From: an uncultured Alphaproteobacteria bacterium | GTDB taxonomy: Bacteria; Pseudomonadota; Alphaproteobacteria; RF32; CAG-239 | DNA length: 64,000 nucleotides | Reading direction: 5' to 3' | Assembly (NCBI GenBank): GCA_944391485.1 | Contig: CALXTQ010000013.1 | Coordinates: forward strand, 64,809 to 128,808 | Shown: positions 16,464-24,977 of the stretch, in pieces | How the letters are laid out: each line of letters opens with the position of its first letter | How positions within the stretch are numbered: the first letter of the stretch is position 1 | Notes under the pieces: generated by a model | The model's input: only the letters and a program-made list of their open reading frames with translations | What the model was told of the DNA's origin: nothing | Databases searched by the model: none | Program-made: the position numbers and the translations under genes

Positions 16464-17530
16464 GAACAGCCATGAAAAATATTGTCCATATATCAAACTT
16501 TAACTTGATGCGCCTAAAAGGCTGTTTTCAAAACGGTTTTCCGATTAAAATCTCCAACGGCCTTATCCGCAACGGTTATGCTGTTCTCAACTATCCGGAC
16601 CGCGATTTGTGCCGCATGTTCGGGTTCGGGCATATGAACTTCTGGGGAAAAAGAAAGCTGAACAGCCATTTGGCGGAATACTGCCGCATTGTCAGGCCGG
16701 ATGCCCTTCTTATCGGGCACGCCGATCTGATTGAAAAGGAAACACTGCTGAAAATCAAAGAGATGTTTCCGCATCTTCGCATCATGCAATGGAGCTGCGA
16801 CTGGATTGTTCCCGGTTATGCGGAGCGGAATATCAAAGCATTGAACAAATATCTGGATGTCGTTGATGTTCTGATGATTTCTACCGGAGACAAACAGCTT
16901 CTACAACAGTTCAAGCGCCCCGGAAACAAGGTCGCCTATCTGCCGAATATGGCTGATGCCTCGATTGAGACGGGAAAGGCTTTTGAAGCGTCCGAGCTTC
17001 CCGCAGACATCATGCTTTGCGCCAATACGGGAATGCGGCAGTTTTGCGGAAAAGACAGAGAAGTGGAAAAAATCGTTGATGAAAGTCTCGAGAGGATTCC
17101 GGGCCTGAAATGGCTTCTGGCCGGCATAAAAGGATGCAAATCGTTAAACGGCTACGAATATATCGATCATCTCAAAAATGCCGCCATGGGGCTTAATCTG
17201 AGCCGGCTGAATAATATATATCTGTACAGTTCCGACCGGCTGGCGCATATTATGGCCTCGGGACAACTGGCCTTTATCGACCGCAGAAACGGTTTTACCG
17301 ATTTATTTCAGGAAGATGAAGCCGCTTTTTATTCCGAAGAAGACGAATTTTATGACAAGCTCCGGTATTTCAAGGAAAATCCGTCTCAGCGCATGCGGAC
17401 GGCGCAAAAAGGCTGGCACAAAATACATTCCGAATTCAGCGAGCGCATCGTTACGAAATTTATGGCGGACCTGATGTTTGACAAATTTGAAAACGAGGGC
17501 AAACCCTGGCAGATTCTGCTTGACGACTGA
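16460..17530 (+). CDS. GT-B-type glycosyltransferase (CgeB/glyco_trans_1_2-like)
   Basis: About 356 residues, cytoplasmic. The N-terminal half contains M-Q-W-S-C-D-W and Y-L-P-N-M-A-D, the inter-domain pattern of CgeB-like glycosyltransferases. The C-terminal part (about 250-345), with GLNLSRLNNIYLYSSDRLAH, MASGQLAFIDRRNGF and a closing helix, matches the glyco_trans_1_2 domain that binds the nucleotide sugar. It starts by ATGA overlap with the preceding gene (16460) or at the ATG at 16472, which begins MKNIVHIS; both are in frame. Probably decorates a surface glycan or protein; donor and acceptor unknown. Confidence 0.8.
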   Translation: MRTAMKNIVHISNFNLMRLKGCFQNGFPIKISNGLIRNGYAVLNYPDRDLCRMFGFGHMNFWGKRKLNSHLAEYCRIVRPDALLIGHADLIEKETLLKIKEMFPHLRIMQWSCDWIVPGYAERNIKALNKYLDVVDVLMISTGDKQLLQQFKRPGNKVAYLPNMADASIETGKAFEASELPADIMLCANTGMRQFCGKDREVEKIVDESLERIPGLKWLLAGIKGCKSLNGYEYIDHLKNAAMGLNLSRLNNIYLYSSDRLAHIMASGQLAFIDRRNGFTDLFQEDEAAFYSEEDEFYDKLRYFKENPSQRMRTAQKGWHKIHSEFSERIVTKFMADLMFDKFENEGKPWQILLDD

Positions 17531-17545
17531 GACGGAGAGAAGAGC

Positions 17546-18172
17546 ATGAAATATGATCATCACTGGGCGTTGGAACTGTTTGAAGAGTTTTTGCAAAAAT
17601 ATCAGAAAGACCTGAGCGCATCGATGATCCGTTCCGCGGAATTTGCCATGGAAGCTCACCGGGGACAAACCAGAAAAAGCTCCAATATCCCCTATGTATC
17701 GCATTTGTTTGAAGTCGCAGGTATCCTTATTGAAAACCAAGCTTCCGAAAATCTTGTCATTGCCGGTTTGCTGCATGATGTTCTGGAAGACACTGCCAAA
17801 AGCGCGGTTGACATTGAGGCGCTTTTTCCTCCCGTCAAAGGCCGCGAAATCATAAAAATCATTCTGGCGGATACCGAACAGGACAAATCCCTGCCCTGGA
17901 AAAGCAGGAAACAGGAAACAATTGACTATCTGAAAAGAACGCGCAGCAAAAACGGTATGCTGCTGATTGCCGCCGACAAACTTTCAAACCTGCGTTCCTT
18001 TTACAGAACTCTGGCGGAATGCGGCGAAAGCATGTGGAATGATTACAGTTGCGGACGAATCGAACAACGCTGGTATTTTGAAACAATCGGCGAACTTTTA
18101 TCAAATAAACTTCGAAATTATAAAAAGATAAACAAAGAATATAAAGAATTGCTTAAATATTTGTTTGACTAA
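17546..18172 (+). CDS. HD-domain phosphohydrolase, SpoT/MESH1-like
   Basis: A 208-residue cytoplasmic protein. The metal ligands of a RelA/SpoT-type HD hydrolase are in order: H53 in PYVSHLFEVA, H77-D78 in AGLLHDVLED and D144 in AADKLSNL. The basic stretch around EAHRGQTRK (36-44) also matches. It lacks the synthetase, TGS and ACT domains, so it resembles a small alarmone hydrolase or another nucleotide pyrophosphohydrolase. It lies 15 bp after the glycosyltransferase and 17 bp before the ankyrin gene in the same operon. The (p)ppGpp substrate is an inference from fold. Confidence 0.83.
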   Translation: MKYDHHWALELFEEFLQKYQKDLSASMIRSAEFAMEAHRGQTRKSSNIPYVSHLFEVAGILIENQASENLVIAGLLHDVLEDTAKSAVDIEALFPPVKGREIIKIILADTEQDKSLPWKSRKQETIDYLKRTRSKNGMLLIAADKLSNLRSFYRTLAECGESMWNDYSCGRIEQRWYFETIGELLSNKLRNYKKINKEYKELLKYLFD

Positions 18173-18189
18173 CACAAGGAGACTTTCCG

Positions 18190-19173
18190 ATGAGAAAAGC
18201 AAGGGTTGCGGCAGTTTTTTTCTTAATTCTTGTCCGGATATTTTCCGCCAGTCCGGTTCAGGGAACCGAAGCCGATACGGCACCGCTTCCGCAAAACAGA
18301 AACGCCGCGCAAAATACAAAACAGGACATGAGCGCGGAACAATATGAAAAACTGGCTGAAGCGCTTAACAACGGAACTTCCGACGACTTACGCAAATTTC
18401 TGAAAAGCGATTTTAACGTCAACAGTGTTTACAACTGCCATACCCCGCTACAAATGTCCATCAGGTCTCTCGCTTTTGCGCTGGGAGCCCCTACGTCAAA
18501 AGTATCTCCCGACGAAGCCTTCGAAAAAATAAAAATCATTATTGAGGCCGGCGCGGACGTCAATGATGAAACCTGCAGCACCCTGCCCGTTCTGCCCCTG
18601 ATGGCGGCGATGTATATCCCCTTTGAAATTGATATTCTCGAAAAAACCTTTTTTACTTCCATCGTCGGAATGGTGCGCTCAGGTTCCGTTCCGCAAAGCT
18701 GTCTGCCTCTGTTCGGAAAATCGTGCTCTGACGTTACGCAGGACGATCTGGACCTCTTAAAATACAAAATAGGAAAAAGCTATAAAGAAATATACGCACA
18801 GGCAATGCCTTATGTGATGAAAACGTTGTCGCTGCTGGTTGAAAACGGAGCAAATGTCAATGCCAGAACCTCTGACGGCAAAACGATAATCGCCACGTCT
18901 TTGCTGGGTTTCAAAATAAAAAATCTGGAACCGTTAAAATACCTGATTTCCATGGGCGCAGATGTCAATATACGCGACAAGGACGGCAACACGCCGCTGT
19001 TTTTTGCCTCCGGCAACGGCGACAAAGAGGCTGTTAAAATTCTGCTTGAGGCCGGTGCCGATGAAAGACTGTGGAATAACAGCGGCTTACGATACAACGA
19101 AGTAATCAGCAAATCCAAACGGACCTATCTGGATCCGAATGAAGGCATTAAAACGGAATATGAGGAAGACTGA
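18190..19173 (+). CDS. Secreted ankyrin-repeat protein
   Basis: A 327-residue protein with a signal peptide (about 1-25, basic start then FFLILVRIFSASPV). Ankyrin repeats are clear at NLEPLKYLISMGADVNIRD, DKEAVKILLEAGAD and SLLVENGANVNAR, and degenerate ones lie at about 55-125 with E-A-G-A-D-V-N. An insertion with two Cys (about 150-185) interrupts the array. Probably periplasmic or exported; such proteins often mediate protein contacts, including with hosts. Last gene of the four-gene operon. It ends only 3 bp from the stop of the convergent Hsp70-like gene, with no terminator visible between them. Confidence 0.85.
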   Translation: MRKARVAAVFFLILVRIFSASPVQGTEADTAPLPQNRNAAQNTKQDMSAEQYEKLAEALNNGTSDDLRKFLKSDFNVNSVYNCHTPLQMSIRSLAFALGAPTSKVSPDEAFEKIKIIIEAGADVNDETCSTLPVLPLMAAMYIPFEIDILEKTFFTSIVGMVRSGSVPQSCLPLFGKSCSDVTQDDLDLLKYKIGKSYKEIYAQAMPYVMKTLSLLVENGANVNARTSDGKTIIATSLLGFKIKNLEPLKYLISMGADVNIRDKDGNTPLFFASGNGDKEAVKILLEAGADERLWNNSGLRYNEVISKSKRTYLDPNEGIKTEYEED

Positions 19174-19176
19174 TTC

Positions 19177-20445
19177 TTATCCCCTGTCAGCAAACCGGCG
19201 GCGGCTGTCATACGCCAGACCAAGCCCGACGCTTGAAAATTTATTGCCGGAAGAAAACGCCGCCTGCGGAAAAAAGTTTCTGACCGTCTGAAAAATCAGA
19301 GGTATTTCCGTTGAGCCGCCGGTTAAAATTACCAGACCTATCTCCTCTTTTTCGACGCAGGCTTCTGTCAGACATTGCGCCAATGACGATGCTATTTTTT
19401 CGGCATCTGCGGCAATACTTTCCTCAAATTCCTGACGGGAAGCCCGTATTTTTGGCGCATCCGCAATATAGTCCAGAACGGTTTCTGTCTGCGGGCAACC
19501 GGTCAGAGCGATTTTTGTCCGTTCGACATCATTAAGGATCCTGTGCCCGCTTTCCCTGAGAAGAATATCTTTCAGACGGGCATACAGTTCCGGCCGATGA
19601 GCTCCGGCCAAAACCTCGCTGACCGTTTTCAGATTTTTATGATTATAAACGGCATTGACCTTGCTCCATTCTGACAGTTCAAAATACTGGGAAGACGGAA
19701 CAAACAGGTTTTGTGAACCATAGGTTGTCTTATAACCGAATTCCGGCATAAAACACCGCAGACTCAGGCTTTTGTCAAAATCATTACCACCGACGCGCAC
19801 GCCGGCAGAGGCTAAAATATCATCTTTGCGGTCTGTTTTCCCGGCCAAACGGGGACCGACGCGGACAATTGTAAAATCCGAGGTTCCGCCGCCGACATCG
19901 ACCACACAGGCCAAGGCTTCGCGTTCTAAAACCGCCTCATGAGCAAAAGCGGCGGCAATCGGCTCAAACTGAAAGAGAACATCAGAAAAGCCAATGCTTC
20001 CGGCTATTTTTTTTAGTTCGTTTTCGGCCTGTATGTCGCCCTGAGGATCATTATCCCGAAAATGGACGGGACGTCCCATCACCACCCGACGCAAAGGCTT
20101 CCCGATTTGTTCTTCGGCCTGTTTTTTGAGATGGTTTATATACTGAGCCAGAATATTTTCAAATTTGCGGGTCTTGCCATTTATTTGCGTGCCTGCCGCC
20201 ATAATTTCCGTTCCGAGAACACGTTTCAGACTGCGCATGAAGCGCCCTTCCCGGCCATCTATATAGGCAGCAACGGCTTTTTCTCCAAATAACGGCAATG
20301 CGGATCCCTCTTCATAAAAAACAGTGCTTGGCTGCGTACAGGAGCCATTTTCAAGTTTTATCAGAAAAGGTTCAGCTTCCGGCCCTGCAACGGCAATCGC
20401 AGAATTGCTGGTGCCAAAATCTATTCCGCAGGTATATTCAGTCAT
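19177..20445 (-). CDS. Hsp70-family ATPase, YegD-like
   Basis: A 422-residue protein made of an actin-like ATPase only. Phosphate-1 is CGIDFGTSNSAIAV (6-19), phosphate-2 is VVDVGGGTSDFTIV and the adenosine motif is LTGGSTEIPLI. It lacks the substrate-binding and lid domains of DnaK, as does E. coli YegD. No signal peptide. Stand-alone, without a J-protein or nucleotide-exchange factor nearby. Role unknown in this family; probably a specialised chaperone or regulator. Confidence 0.88.
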   Translation of the reverse strand: MTEYTCGIDFGTSNSAIAVAGPEAEPFLIKLENGSCTQPSTVFYEEGSALPLFGEKAVAAYIDGREGRFMRSLKRVLGTEIMAAGTQINGKTRKFENILAQYINHLKKQAEEQIGKPLRRVVMGRPVHFRDNDPQGDIQAENELKKIAGSIGFSDVLFQFEPIAAAFAHEAVLEREALACVVDVGGGTSDFTIVRVGPRLAGKTDRKDDILASAGVRVGGNDFDKSLSLRCFMPEFGYKTTYGSQNLFVPSSQYFELSEWSKVNAVYNHKNLKTVSEVLAGAHRPELYARLKDILLRESGHRILNDVERTKIALTGCPQTETVLDYIADAPKIRASRQEFEESIAADAEKIASSLAQCLTEACVEKEEIGLVILTGGSTEIPLIFQTVRNFFPQAAFSSGNKFSSVGLGLAYDSRRRFADRG

Positions 20446-20512
20446 GTAAAAACTCCGGGATTATATGAGGTGAAATCCGGGCTTTGTAACACCAGACAGC
20501 AGAAGAGTCAAC

Positions 20513-21586
20513 TTATTTGACAAGCTCTTTCAAAATATCGTCATGCTCGATCAGTCCGACGGCGCGCTCAAAACTGTCCGGTTCGGACAAAATCGTATAG
20601 TAGCCGGGTTTAACCGACGGAGCCAGCCTGACAGCCTCAATAAACTCATTTTTATCGAAAGGATTTTGTCTGACAAAGTCGAAAAAGCCGGTGCGCGACA
20701 ATATTTCCCCGACGCTTTCCGCGCTGTTGTTGTTTTGCAGGCGCGCGCAGAGGTAAGTTGCTGTTCCAACCTGAAGACCGTGCATTTTGGGAGCTTTCGA
20801 GACTTCATCCAGCGCATGGGAAATCAGATGCTCCGAACCGCTGGCTGGCCGGGACGTTCCCGCCACCTCCATGGCAATGCCGCTCATCAGCAGCGACGTG
20901 GTCAGACTGCGCTGAAACTCCGGAGACGAAATATCATAACTGTGTTTGATAAACAGCAGATCCAGAGAGTTATACGCCAGCATGGAGGCAAAATCGTTAT
21001 AGCGTTCCAGCCCGCGGTTGAAGGCCTCTTTCCAATCCCGCAGGGCGGTTATTTTGGATACCATGTCGCCCAGTCCGGAATAGAAAAAGACATGTGGGCA
21101 GCCGCTGATGACATCCAGATCAATAACCACGCCGAAAGGAATACCGGACTTGACCGTTTTGCGTTTGCCTTCAACCGTCAGAGAAGACGTCGGGCTACAG
21201 AAACCATCGTTGGAGGTTGAGGTCGGCACACTGATAAACGGCAGGCGCAGCAGATTGGCCGCATATTTGGCAAAATCGAGAGCCTTTCCGCCGCCGATAC
21301 CGACGATGACAGAGGTTTCCGCCGGAAGATGAAACGCCGTACGGGTTATGGCCTCAATGCTTATATCGGCAATAACTTCCTTATGCAAAACCTCTATTCT
21401 CTGGGCCGTCAGACCGGCGAATAGTTCGGAACCAACAAGTTCTTCCGTTCCTTCTCCCAGAAAAAGAGCCGCTTTGAGCAGATTTTTATCAAAAAGATAT
21501 TTACCGATTTTTCTGATTTTTCCATTGCCTATTTTCAGCAAGTACGGAATATTTATCTGTTTGTTGGTATAGGGCAAATTATACAT
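20513..21586 (-). CDS. sn-glycerol-1-phosphate dehydrogenase (EgsA/AraM family)
   Basis: A 357-residue NAD(P)-dependent enzyme of the iron-type alcohol dehydrogenase superfamily, close to archaeal EgsA and bacterial AraM, which reduce dihydroxyacetone phosphate to glycerol-1-phosphate. The NAD loop is VGIGGGKALDFAKYAA (95-110); PTSTSNDGFCSPTSSL (121-136) is the G1PDH signature; predicted metal ligands are D174, H253 and H269. The start chosen is ATG 21586, 9 bases after GGAGG; ATG 21592 is too close to that site. It overlaps the stop of the upstream HAD phosphatase by 8 bases, so the two are translationally coupled. Glycerol dehydrogenase is the main alternative. Confidence 0.85.
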   Translation of the reverse strand: MYNLPYTNKQINIPYLLKIGNGKIRKIGKYLFDKNLLKAALFLGEGTEELVGSELFAGLTAQRIEVLHKEVIADISIEAITRTAFHLPAETSVIVGIGGGKALDFAKYAANLLRLPFISVPTSTSNDGFCSPTSSLTVEGKRKTVKSGIPFGVVIDLDVISGCPHVFFYSGLGDMVSKITALRDWKEAFNRGLERYNDFASMLAYNSLDLLFIKHSYDISSPEFQRSLTTSLLMSGIAMEVAGTSRPASGSEHLISHALDEVSKAPKMHGLQVGTATYLCARLQNNNSAESVGEILSRTGFFDFVRQNPFDKNEFIEAVRLAPSVKPGYYTILSEPDSFERAVGLIEHDDILKELVK

Positions 21587-22241
21587 CGGCATGTTCCTCC
21601 AAATAAGCGCGGATTTCTGAAAAATTCTCAAACGCAAACACATTTATTTTCTTTTCCCAGCACAGGCCGAGCAGCATTTTTTTGGCAAAAACGATATCGG
21701 CGGCTTCTGCCGGCGGCAGATCTGGCGGACCGTCCCCCGCATATACGACTTCATATCCTTCCCGCTTCAGTCCGCGGACTATCGCGGCTTTGGATATTCC
21801 CACGCTTTTGTCGTAATACGGGCTTGAAGCCGGCGGCGGCGTCATGGACAACCCCGTTTGGGGCGAATATTCCCCATAATTGGTTATCAGCTTCAGCCCG
21901 TATTCTTCTATCAAATTCCCTATCAGGATATTGATATAGTAATCACAGCCGGCACTTGTTATATAGACGGGAATGTTTTTTGACCGGCAAAAGGAAACCG
22001 TCTTTTCAAAACAGGGATCAACGGGAATACGCCGGATAAAACCGCGCAGTTCCTCCTCCGGAACGCGCAGCTGCCGGAACATTGCATTGAGCGCGTCAAA
22101 ATGGGTTCTTTGTCCGGCAAGATATTCCCGCCATGGTTTCAGAGCCTCATTGTCAAACCATCGGCGCGTTATATATGAGAAAAAGTCGTCACCGGTAATC
22201 GTGCCGTCAAAATCTGTTACAAAAGCCGTTTTTTTTAGCAT
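21579..22241 (-). CDS. HAD-superfamily phosphatase, MtnX-like
   Basis: A 220-residue HAD-IB-type phosphatase. Motif I is D10-F-D12-G-T (nucleophile and acid/base), motif II lies in VYITSAGCDYY, and motif IV is the segment AGDGPPDLPPAEAADIVFAK. The protein resembles MtnX (hydroxy-ketomethylthiopentenyl phosphate phosphatase) and related PSP-like enzymes, but no other methionine-salvage gene is present. A GGAGG lies 4 bases before the ATG. Coupled to the G1P dehydrogenase gene, so a phosphate ester of a small polyol is a reasonable substrate guess. Confidence 0.82.
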   Translation of the reverse strand: MLKKTAFVTDFDGTITGDDFFSYITRRWFDNEALKPWREYLAGQRTHFDALNAMFRQLRVPEEELRGFIRRIPVDPCFEKTVSFCRSKNIPVYITSAGCDYYINILIGNLIEEYGLKLITNYGEYSPQTGLSMTPPPASSPYYDKSVGISKAAIVRGLKREGYEVVYAGDGPPDLPPAEAADIVFAKKMLLGLCWEKKINVFAFENFSEIRAYLEEHADV

Positions 22242-22358
22242 ACTGCCTCCTTTTTCCGCAATTTATCAGCAGTTTAACATATTATTCTTTATTTTCTATA
22301 AAGATTTGTGATATAGTAAAAACTGTAGGATTAACAACAGAAGGTTTTTGATAACAAT

Positions 22359-23405
22359 ATGTTCCTTTTAATATTCTTTGCAACCATGGCCATTGCCGTT
22401 TCTTTCCTTTGTTCGGTCATGGAAGCCGCCCTCCTGTCCATTACGCCGAGCTTTATCGCCCAGCTGGAAGAAAAAAGCCCCAAATGGTATAAACAGGTTA
22501 ACGCGCTGAAACAGGATATCGACACGCCTCTGGCCGCTATTCTGACGCTCAACACCATCGCGCACACCGTCGGCGCGGCAGGCGTCGGCGCCCAGGTCGC
22601 CGCGATGTACGGGCAGGCTTATCTGGGTATCGCCTCGGGTGTCATGACGCTGGCTATTCTGGTGCTTTCCGAAATTCTGCCAAAAACCATCGGCGCGAAA
22701 TACTGGAGAAAACTGGTACCGTCGATGTGCGTTACCCTGAGGATTATGATTATTATCCTTAAGCCTTTTCTGTATATTTCCGGCTTTATTATGGGAATAT
22801 TCGGCGAAGACAACAATGCAACCGACATCAAGGACGAAATCAAGGCTCTGGCCAAAATGGGCAAAGACGAAAAGGTCATTGACGAAAACAAATACCGGGT
22901 CATCAGCAATATCATCAATCTGCAGGAAGTCCGCGTAAAAGACGTTATGACCCCGAGAACGGTGGTCCATGTGGTGCGGCCGGAAATGTCCATCAAGGAG
23001 TTTGACAAGTTTCTGGAAAATTCGCCTTTTTCGCGTTTTCCCATTATCGACGAACAGGAACAGAAGTACCTCGGCTATATTCATAAATCCAGTTCATACA
23101 AAGCCAATGACAATAACATTGTCGACGACTTTGCCCGGCCGATGCGCAGTTTTTCGACCGATGCCAAACTCGAAGACGTGCTGTCCAGCATGATTGACGA
23201 TCATAACCATATGGCGCTGGTTATTGACCAGTTTGAAAACTGGGCCGGCATTATTACGCTGGAAGACATTATCGAAACCATCCTCGGCAAAGAGATTGTC
23301 GATGAAACTGACCAGGTCGCTGATATGAGGCTGTATGCCAAGCTGAAATGGAAAAAGAAAAAAGAACAGAAAGGCATCGGTATCGCCGCCATGCCAGGCG
23401 AATAG
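22359..23405 (+). CDS. CNNM (DUF21) membrane protein with paired CBS domains
   Basis: A 348-residue protein of the CNNM/CorB-like family linked to magnesium export or efflux control. The DUF21 domain (1-165) has three to four hydrophobic helices and the motif LVLSEILPKTIGAKY. Two CBS domains follow (about 200-320), with DVMTPRTVV and GIITLEDIIETILGKEIVDE. It lacks the C-terminal CorC_HlyC domain of hemolysin C relatives, so it is the short form. It ends just before a strong terminator. Confidence 0.9.
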   Translation: MFLLIFFATMAIAVSFLCSVMEAALLSITPSFIAQLEEKSPKWYKQVNALKQDIDTPLAAILTLNTIAHTVGAAGVGAQVAAMYGQAYLGIASGVMTLAILVLSEILPKTIGAKYWRKLVPSMCVTLRIMIIILKPFLYISGFIMGIFGEDNNATDIKDEIKALAKMGKDEKVIDENKYRVISNIINLQEVRVKDVMTPRTVVHVVRPEMSIKEFDKFLENSPFSRFPIIDEQEQKYLGYIHKSSSYKANDNNIVDDFARPMRSFSTDAKLEDVLSSMIDDHNHMALVIDQFENWAGIITLEDIIETILGKEIVDETDQVADMRLYAKLKWKKKKEQKGIGIAAMPGE

Positions 23406-23436
23406 CAAAAGTCCCGGATTTCCGGGACTTTTTTTG
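23406..23436 (+). terminator. Terminator after CNNM gene
   Basis: A perfect 12-bp stem (AAAAGTCCCGGA / TCCGGGACTTTT) with a 2-nt loop, then more T, directly after the stop codon. Confidence 0.92.
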
Positions 23437-23520
23437 CGCTTCGGATAACAGAAAGAAATACCGGAAAAGTATTCCGGCAGTCACAGAAAAAAGACAGCTA
23501 AAAAGGTTTCGGCAGCCGCG

Positions 23521-23630
23521 GCAGCAATTTTCCAAACGGGACCGGAAATATTATTCAGAGCAATTTCCCGAACGAGATCAGGAATTTTATTCAGCGGCTA
23601 TTCCCCATACGCGACCGGGAATTTTATTCA
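23521..23630. repeat. Three-unit 36-37 bp degenerate tandem repeat in a gene-free stretch
   Basis: Units lie at 23521-23557, 23558-23593 and 23594-23630, each ending in ATTATTCA or TTTTATTCA and starting GCAGCAATT, GAGCAATTT or GCGGCTATT. Read on the plus strand the units encode a 12-residue pattern Q-F-x-x-R-D-x-x-Y/F-Y-S; the third unit fits after removing one C and then reaches TAA at 23631. The 318-bp gap from 23406 to 23723 otherwise holds only a terminator. It may be the decayed end of a repeat protein or an intergenic repeat. Confidence 0.6.
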
Positions 23631-23723
23631 TAAGTTTTAAGTCTTCTGGCAATAAGGCTAGCTTTAAATATCAGCCGGCAGGCATATCTCTTTTTGGCAA
23701 GTGAAACCACAGGGAAAACAGCC

Positions 23724-23999
23724 ATGAGCGAAACGCAGAACGATCCTTGCCGGAGCGAAAAAGTCAGGAGCGAATATCATCCGCCGACAGGCACATTTAC
23801 CCATCAGGCCGGCGACGTGGTTAAAATTCTGATGAAAGACGCCGGCAACGACGCCGTATTGGCCCTGCGCAGGCTGGTTTTCTATATGAACAGAGCCGGC
23901 AAACGCCTTTCCAACCGGGAAGAGCTCAAAAAGGCCAAGACCAGGCTCGAAGAACTGGAAAAATCTCGCGAAAGCTTAACTGATAATTTTCAGCATTAA
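23724..23999 (+). CDS. Small DUF3175-like protein
   Basis: A 91-residue basic protein. The C-terminal part LRRLVFYMNRAGKRLSNRE followed by a K/E-rich helix resembles the conserved end of DUF3175 proteins (memory-based match, moderate confidence). No signal peptide. The ATG at 23724 follows GGGAAAACAGCC. It is first in a run of three genes ending with Hsp20, spaced 28 and 14 bp, suggesting a stress-related unit. Function unknown. Confidence 0.65.
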   Translation: MSETQNDPCRSEKVRSEYHPPTGTFTHQAGDVVKILMKDAGNDAVLALRRLVFYMNRAGKRLSNREELKKAKTRLEELEKSRESLTDNFQH

Positions 24000-24027
24000 T
24001 AATTAATATATGATAAGGAGAAAAAAC

Positions 24028-24354
24028 ATGGATAACAAAGAACAGATGAATATGTCAGGTTTCAGCAGCGACACCTCTTTTACCCCTGACAACTCGGATA
24101 AGAAAAACAGCAATATCAAGTCAGATACGTCCCTGAATCAGGATAACGAGCATTCTTCCATGAAAAGTAGCTATAACTCCTCTCCCGCATCCAACTCGGA
24201 CAGCGGCTACAAAATGTCTTCGGAAAGCGATGAAAAAAGCTACGGCATGCCGTCGGCTTCTTCTAAATCCGGCAGCCGCTGCGGTTCTGATATGGAATAT
24301 GAAGAAGATGATCTTGAGGTTGATATTGAAGAACCTGATCAAAACAACTTTTAA
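24028..24354 (+). CDS. Small Ser/Asp/Asn-rich intrinsically disordered protein
   Basis: A 108-residue low-complexity protein, about one quarter serine, with an acidic C-terminus (EYEEDDLEVDIEEPD) and a single Cys. No signal peptide and no predicted fold. AAGGAG lies 7 bases before the ATG, so it is well translated. Located between the DUF3175-like and Hsp20 genes. It might be a stress-protective or client-like disordered protein; that is inference from context only. Confidence 0.7.
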   Translation: MDNKEQMNMSGFSSDTSFTPDNSDKKNSNIKSDTSLNQDNEHSSMKSSYNSSPASNSDSGYKMSSESDEKSYGMPSASSKSGSRCGSDMEYEEDDLEVDIEEPDQNNF

Positions 24355-24368
24355 CCTGGGAGAAGACC

Positions 24369-24890
24369 ATGCGCAACGCGTTAACAAACAACTCTCCGCA
24401 CCATGGCCGGGACTTGAGCCAGAATAATGCCCATGCCGGCGACCTGCGGAGTTTCATAAATCAGGTCTGGAATCTTTTTGATACGCAAAACAATCCTGAT
24501 TTGAGCGAACTCGAACCGAAAATCGAGGTAACGGAAAATAAAAATTCGGTTACGGTTGCCGCGGAACTTCCGGGAATTGACGAAAAAGACATTGACGTTC
24601 AGATTTCTTCCGACGGCTATCTGTCCATTTCGGGCGAAAAACGTCAGGAAACACAAAACGCTGACAAAAACAATTATTTTTCCGAAATTTCATACGGAAT
24701 GTTTCGCAGAACTATTCCCCTGCCCTGGGATCTGAATTTTGACGAAGCCGGGGCGGATTATGCTGACGGCGTTCTGACTGTATCCATTCCCAAAACGCCG
24801 GACGAACAGCAAAAGTTCAAAAAAATCGACGTCAGGCGCGGGAAAAAGCAAACTGCAAAAAACAAGCAGGAAGAAAACGCCGAAGAATAA
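24369..24890 (+). CDS. Small heat-shock protein, Hsp20/alpha-crystallin family
   Basis: A 173-residue ATP-independent holdase chaperone. The alpha-crystallin domain (about 50-155) includes VTVAAELPGIDEKDIDVQIS, LSISGEKRQE, the FRRTIPLPWDL strand and ADGVLTVSIPK, the A-x-x-x-x-G-x-L-x-x-x-x-P signature. The N-terminal 45 residues and the basic/acidic tail are variable. Last gene of the small stress cluster, followed by a strong terminator. Confidence 0.93.
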   Translation: MRNALTNNSPHHGRDLSQNNAHAGDLRSFINQVWNLFDTQNNPDLSELEPKIEVTENKNSVTVAAELPGIDEKDIDVQISSDGYLSISGEKRQETQNADKNNYFSEISYGMFRRTIPLPWDLNFDEAGADYADGVLTVSIPKTPDEQQKFKKIDVRRGKKQTAKNKQEENAEE

Positions 24891-24892
24891 AC

Positions 24893-24924
24893 AAAATCCC
24901 TGAACTCCGGTTCAGGGATTTTTT
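24893..24924 (+). terminator. Terminator after hsp20
   Basis: The stem AAAATCCCTGAA / TTCAGGGATTTT is perfect over 12 bp, with more T following, 2 bp after the stop codon. Confidence 0.92.
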
Positions 24925-24977
24925 AGATACCAAAAAAGCCGTCCTTTGAACGCAGGCGTAAAAATTCTGATGAAAAG

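Noticed and set aside
23348-23704. Frame of 118 codons from inside the CNNM gene through its terminator
   Set aside because: It overlaps the end of a supported gene and a hairpin; only the repeat part is of interest and is reported separately.
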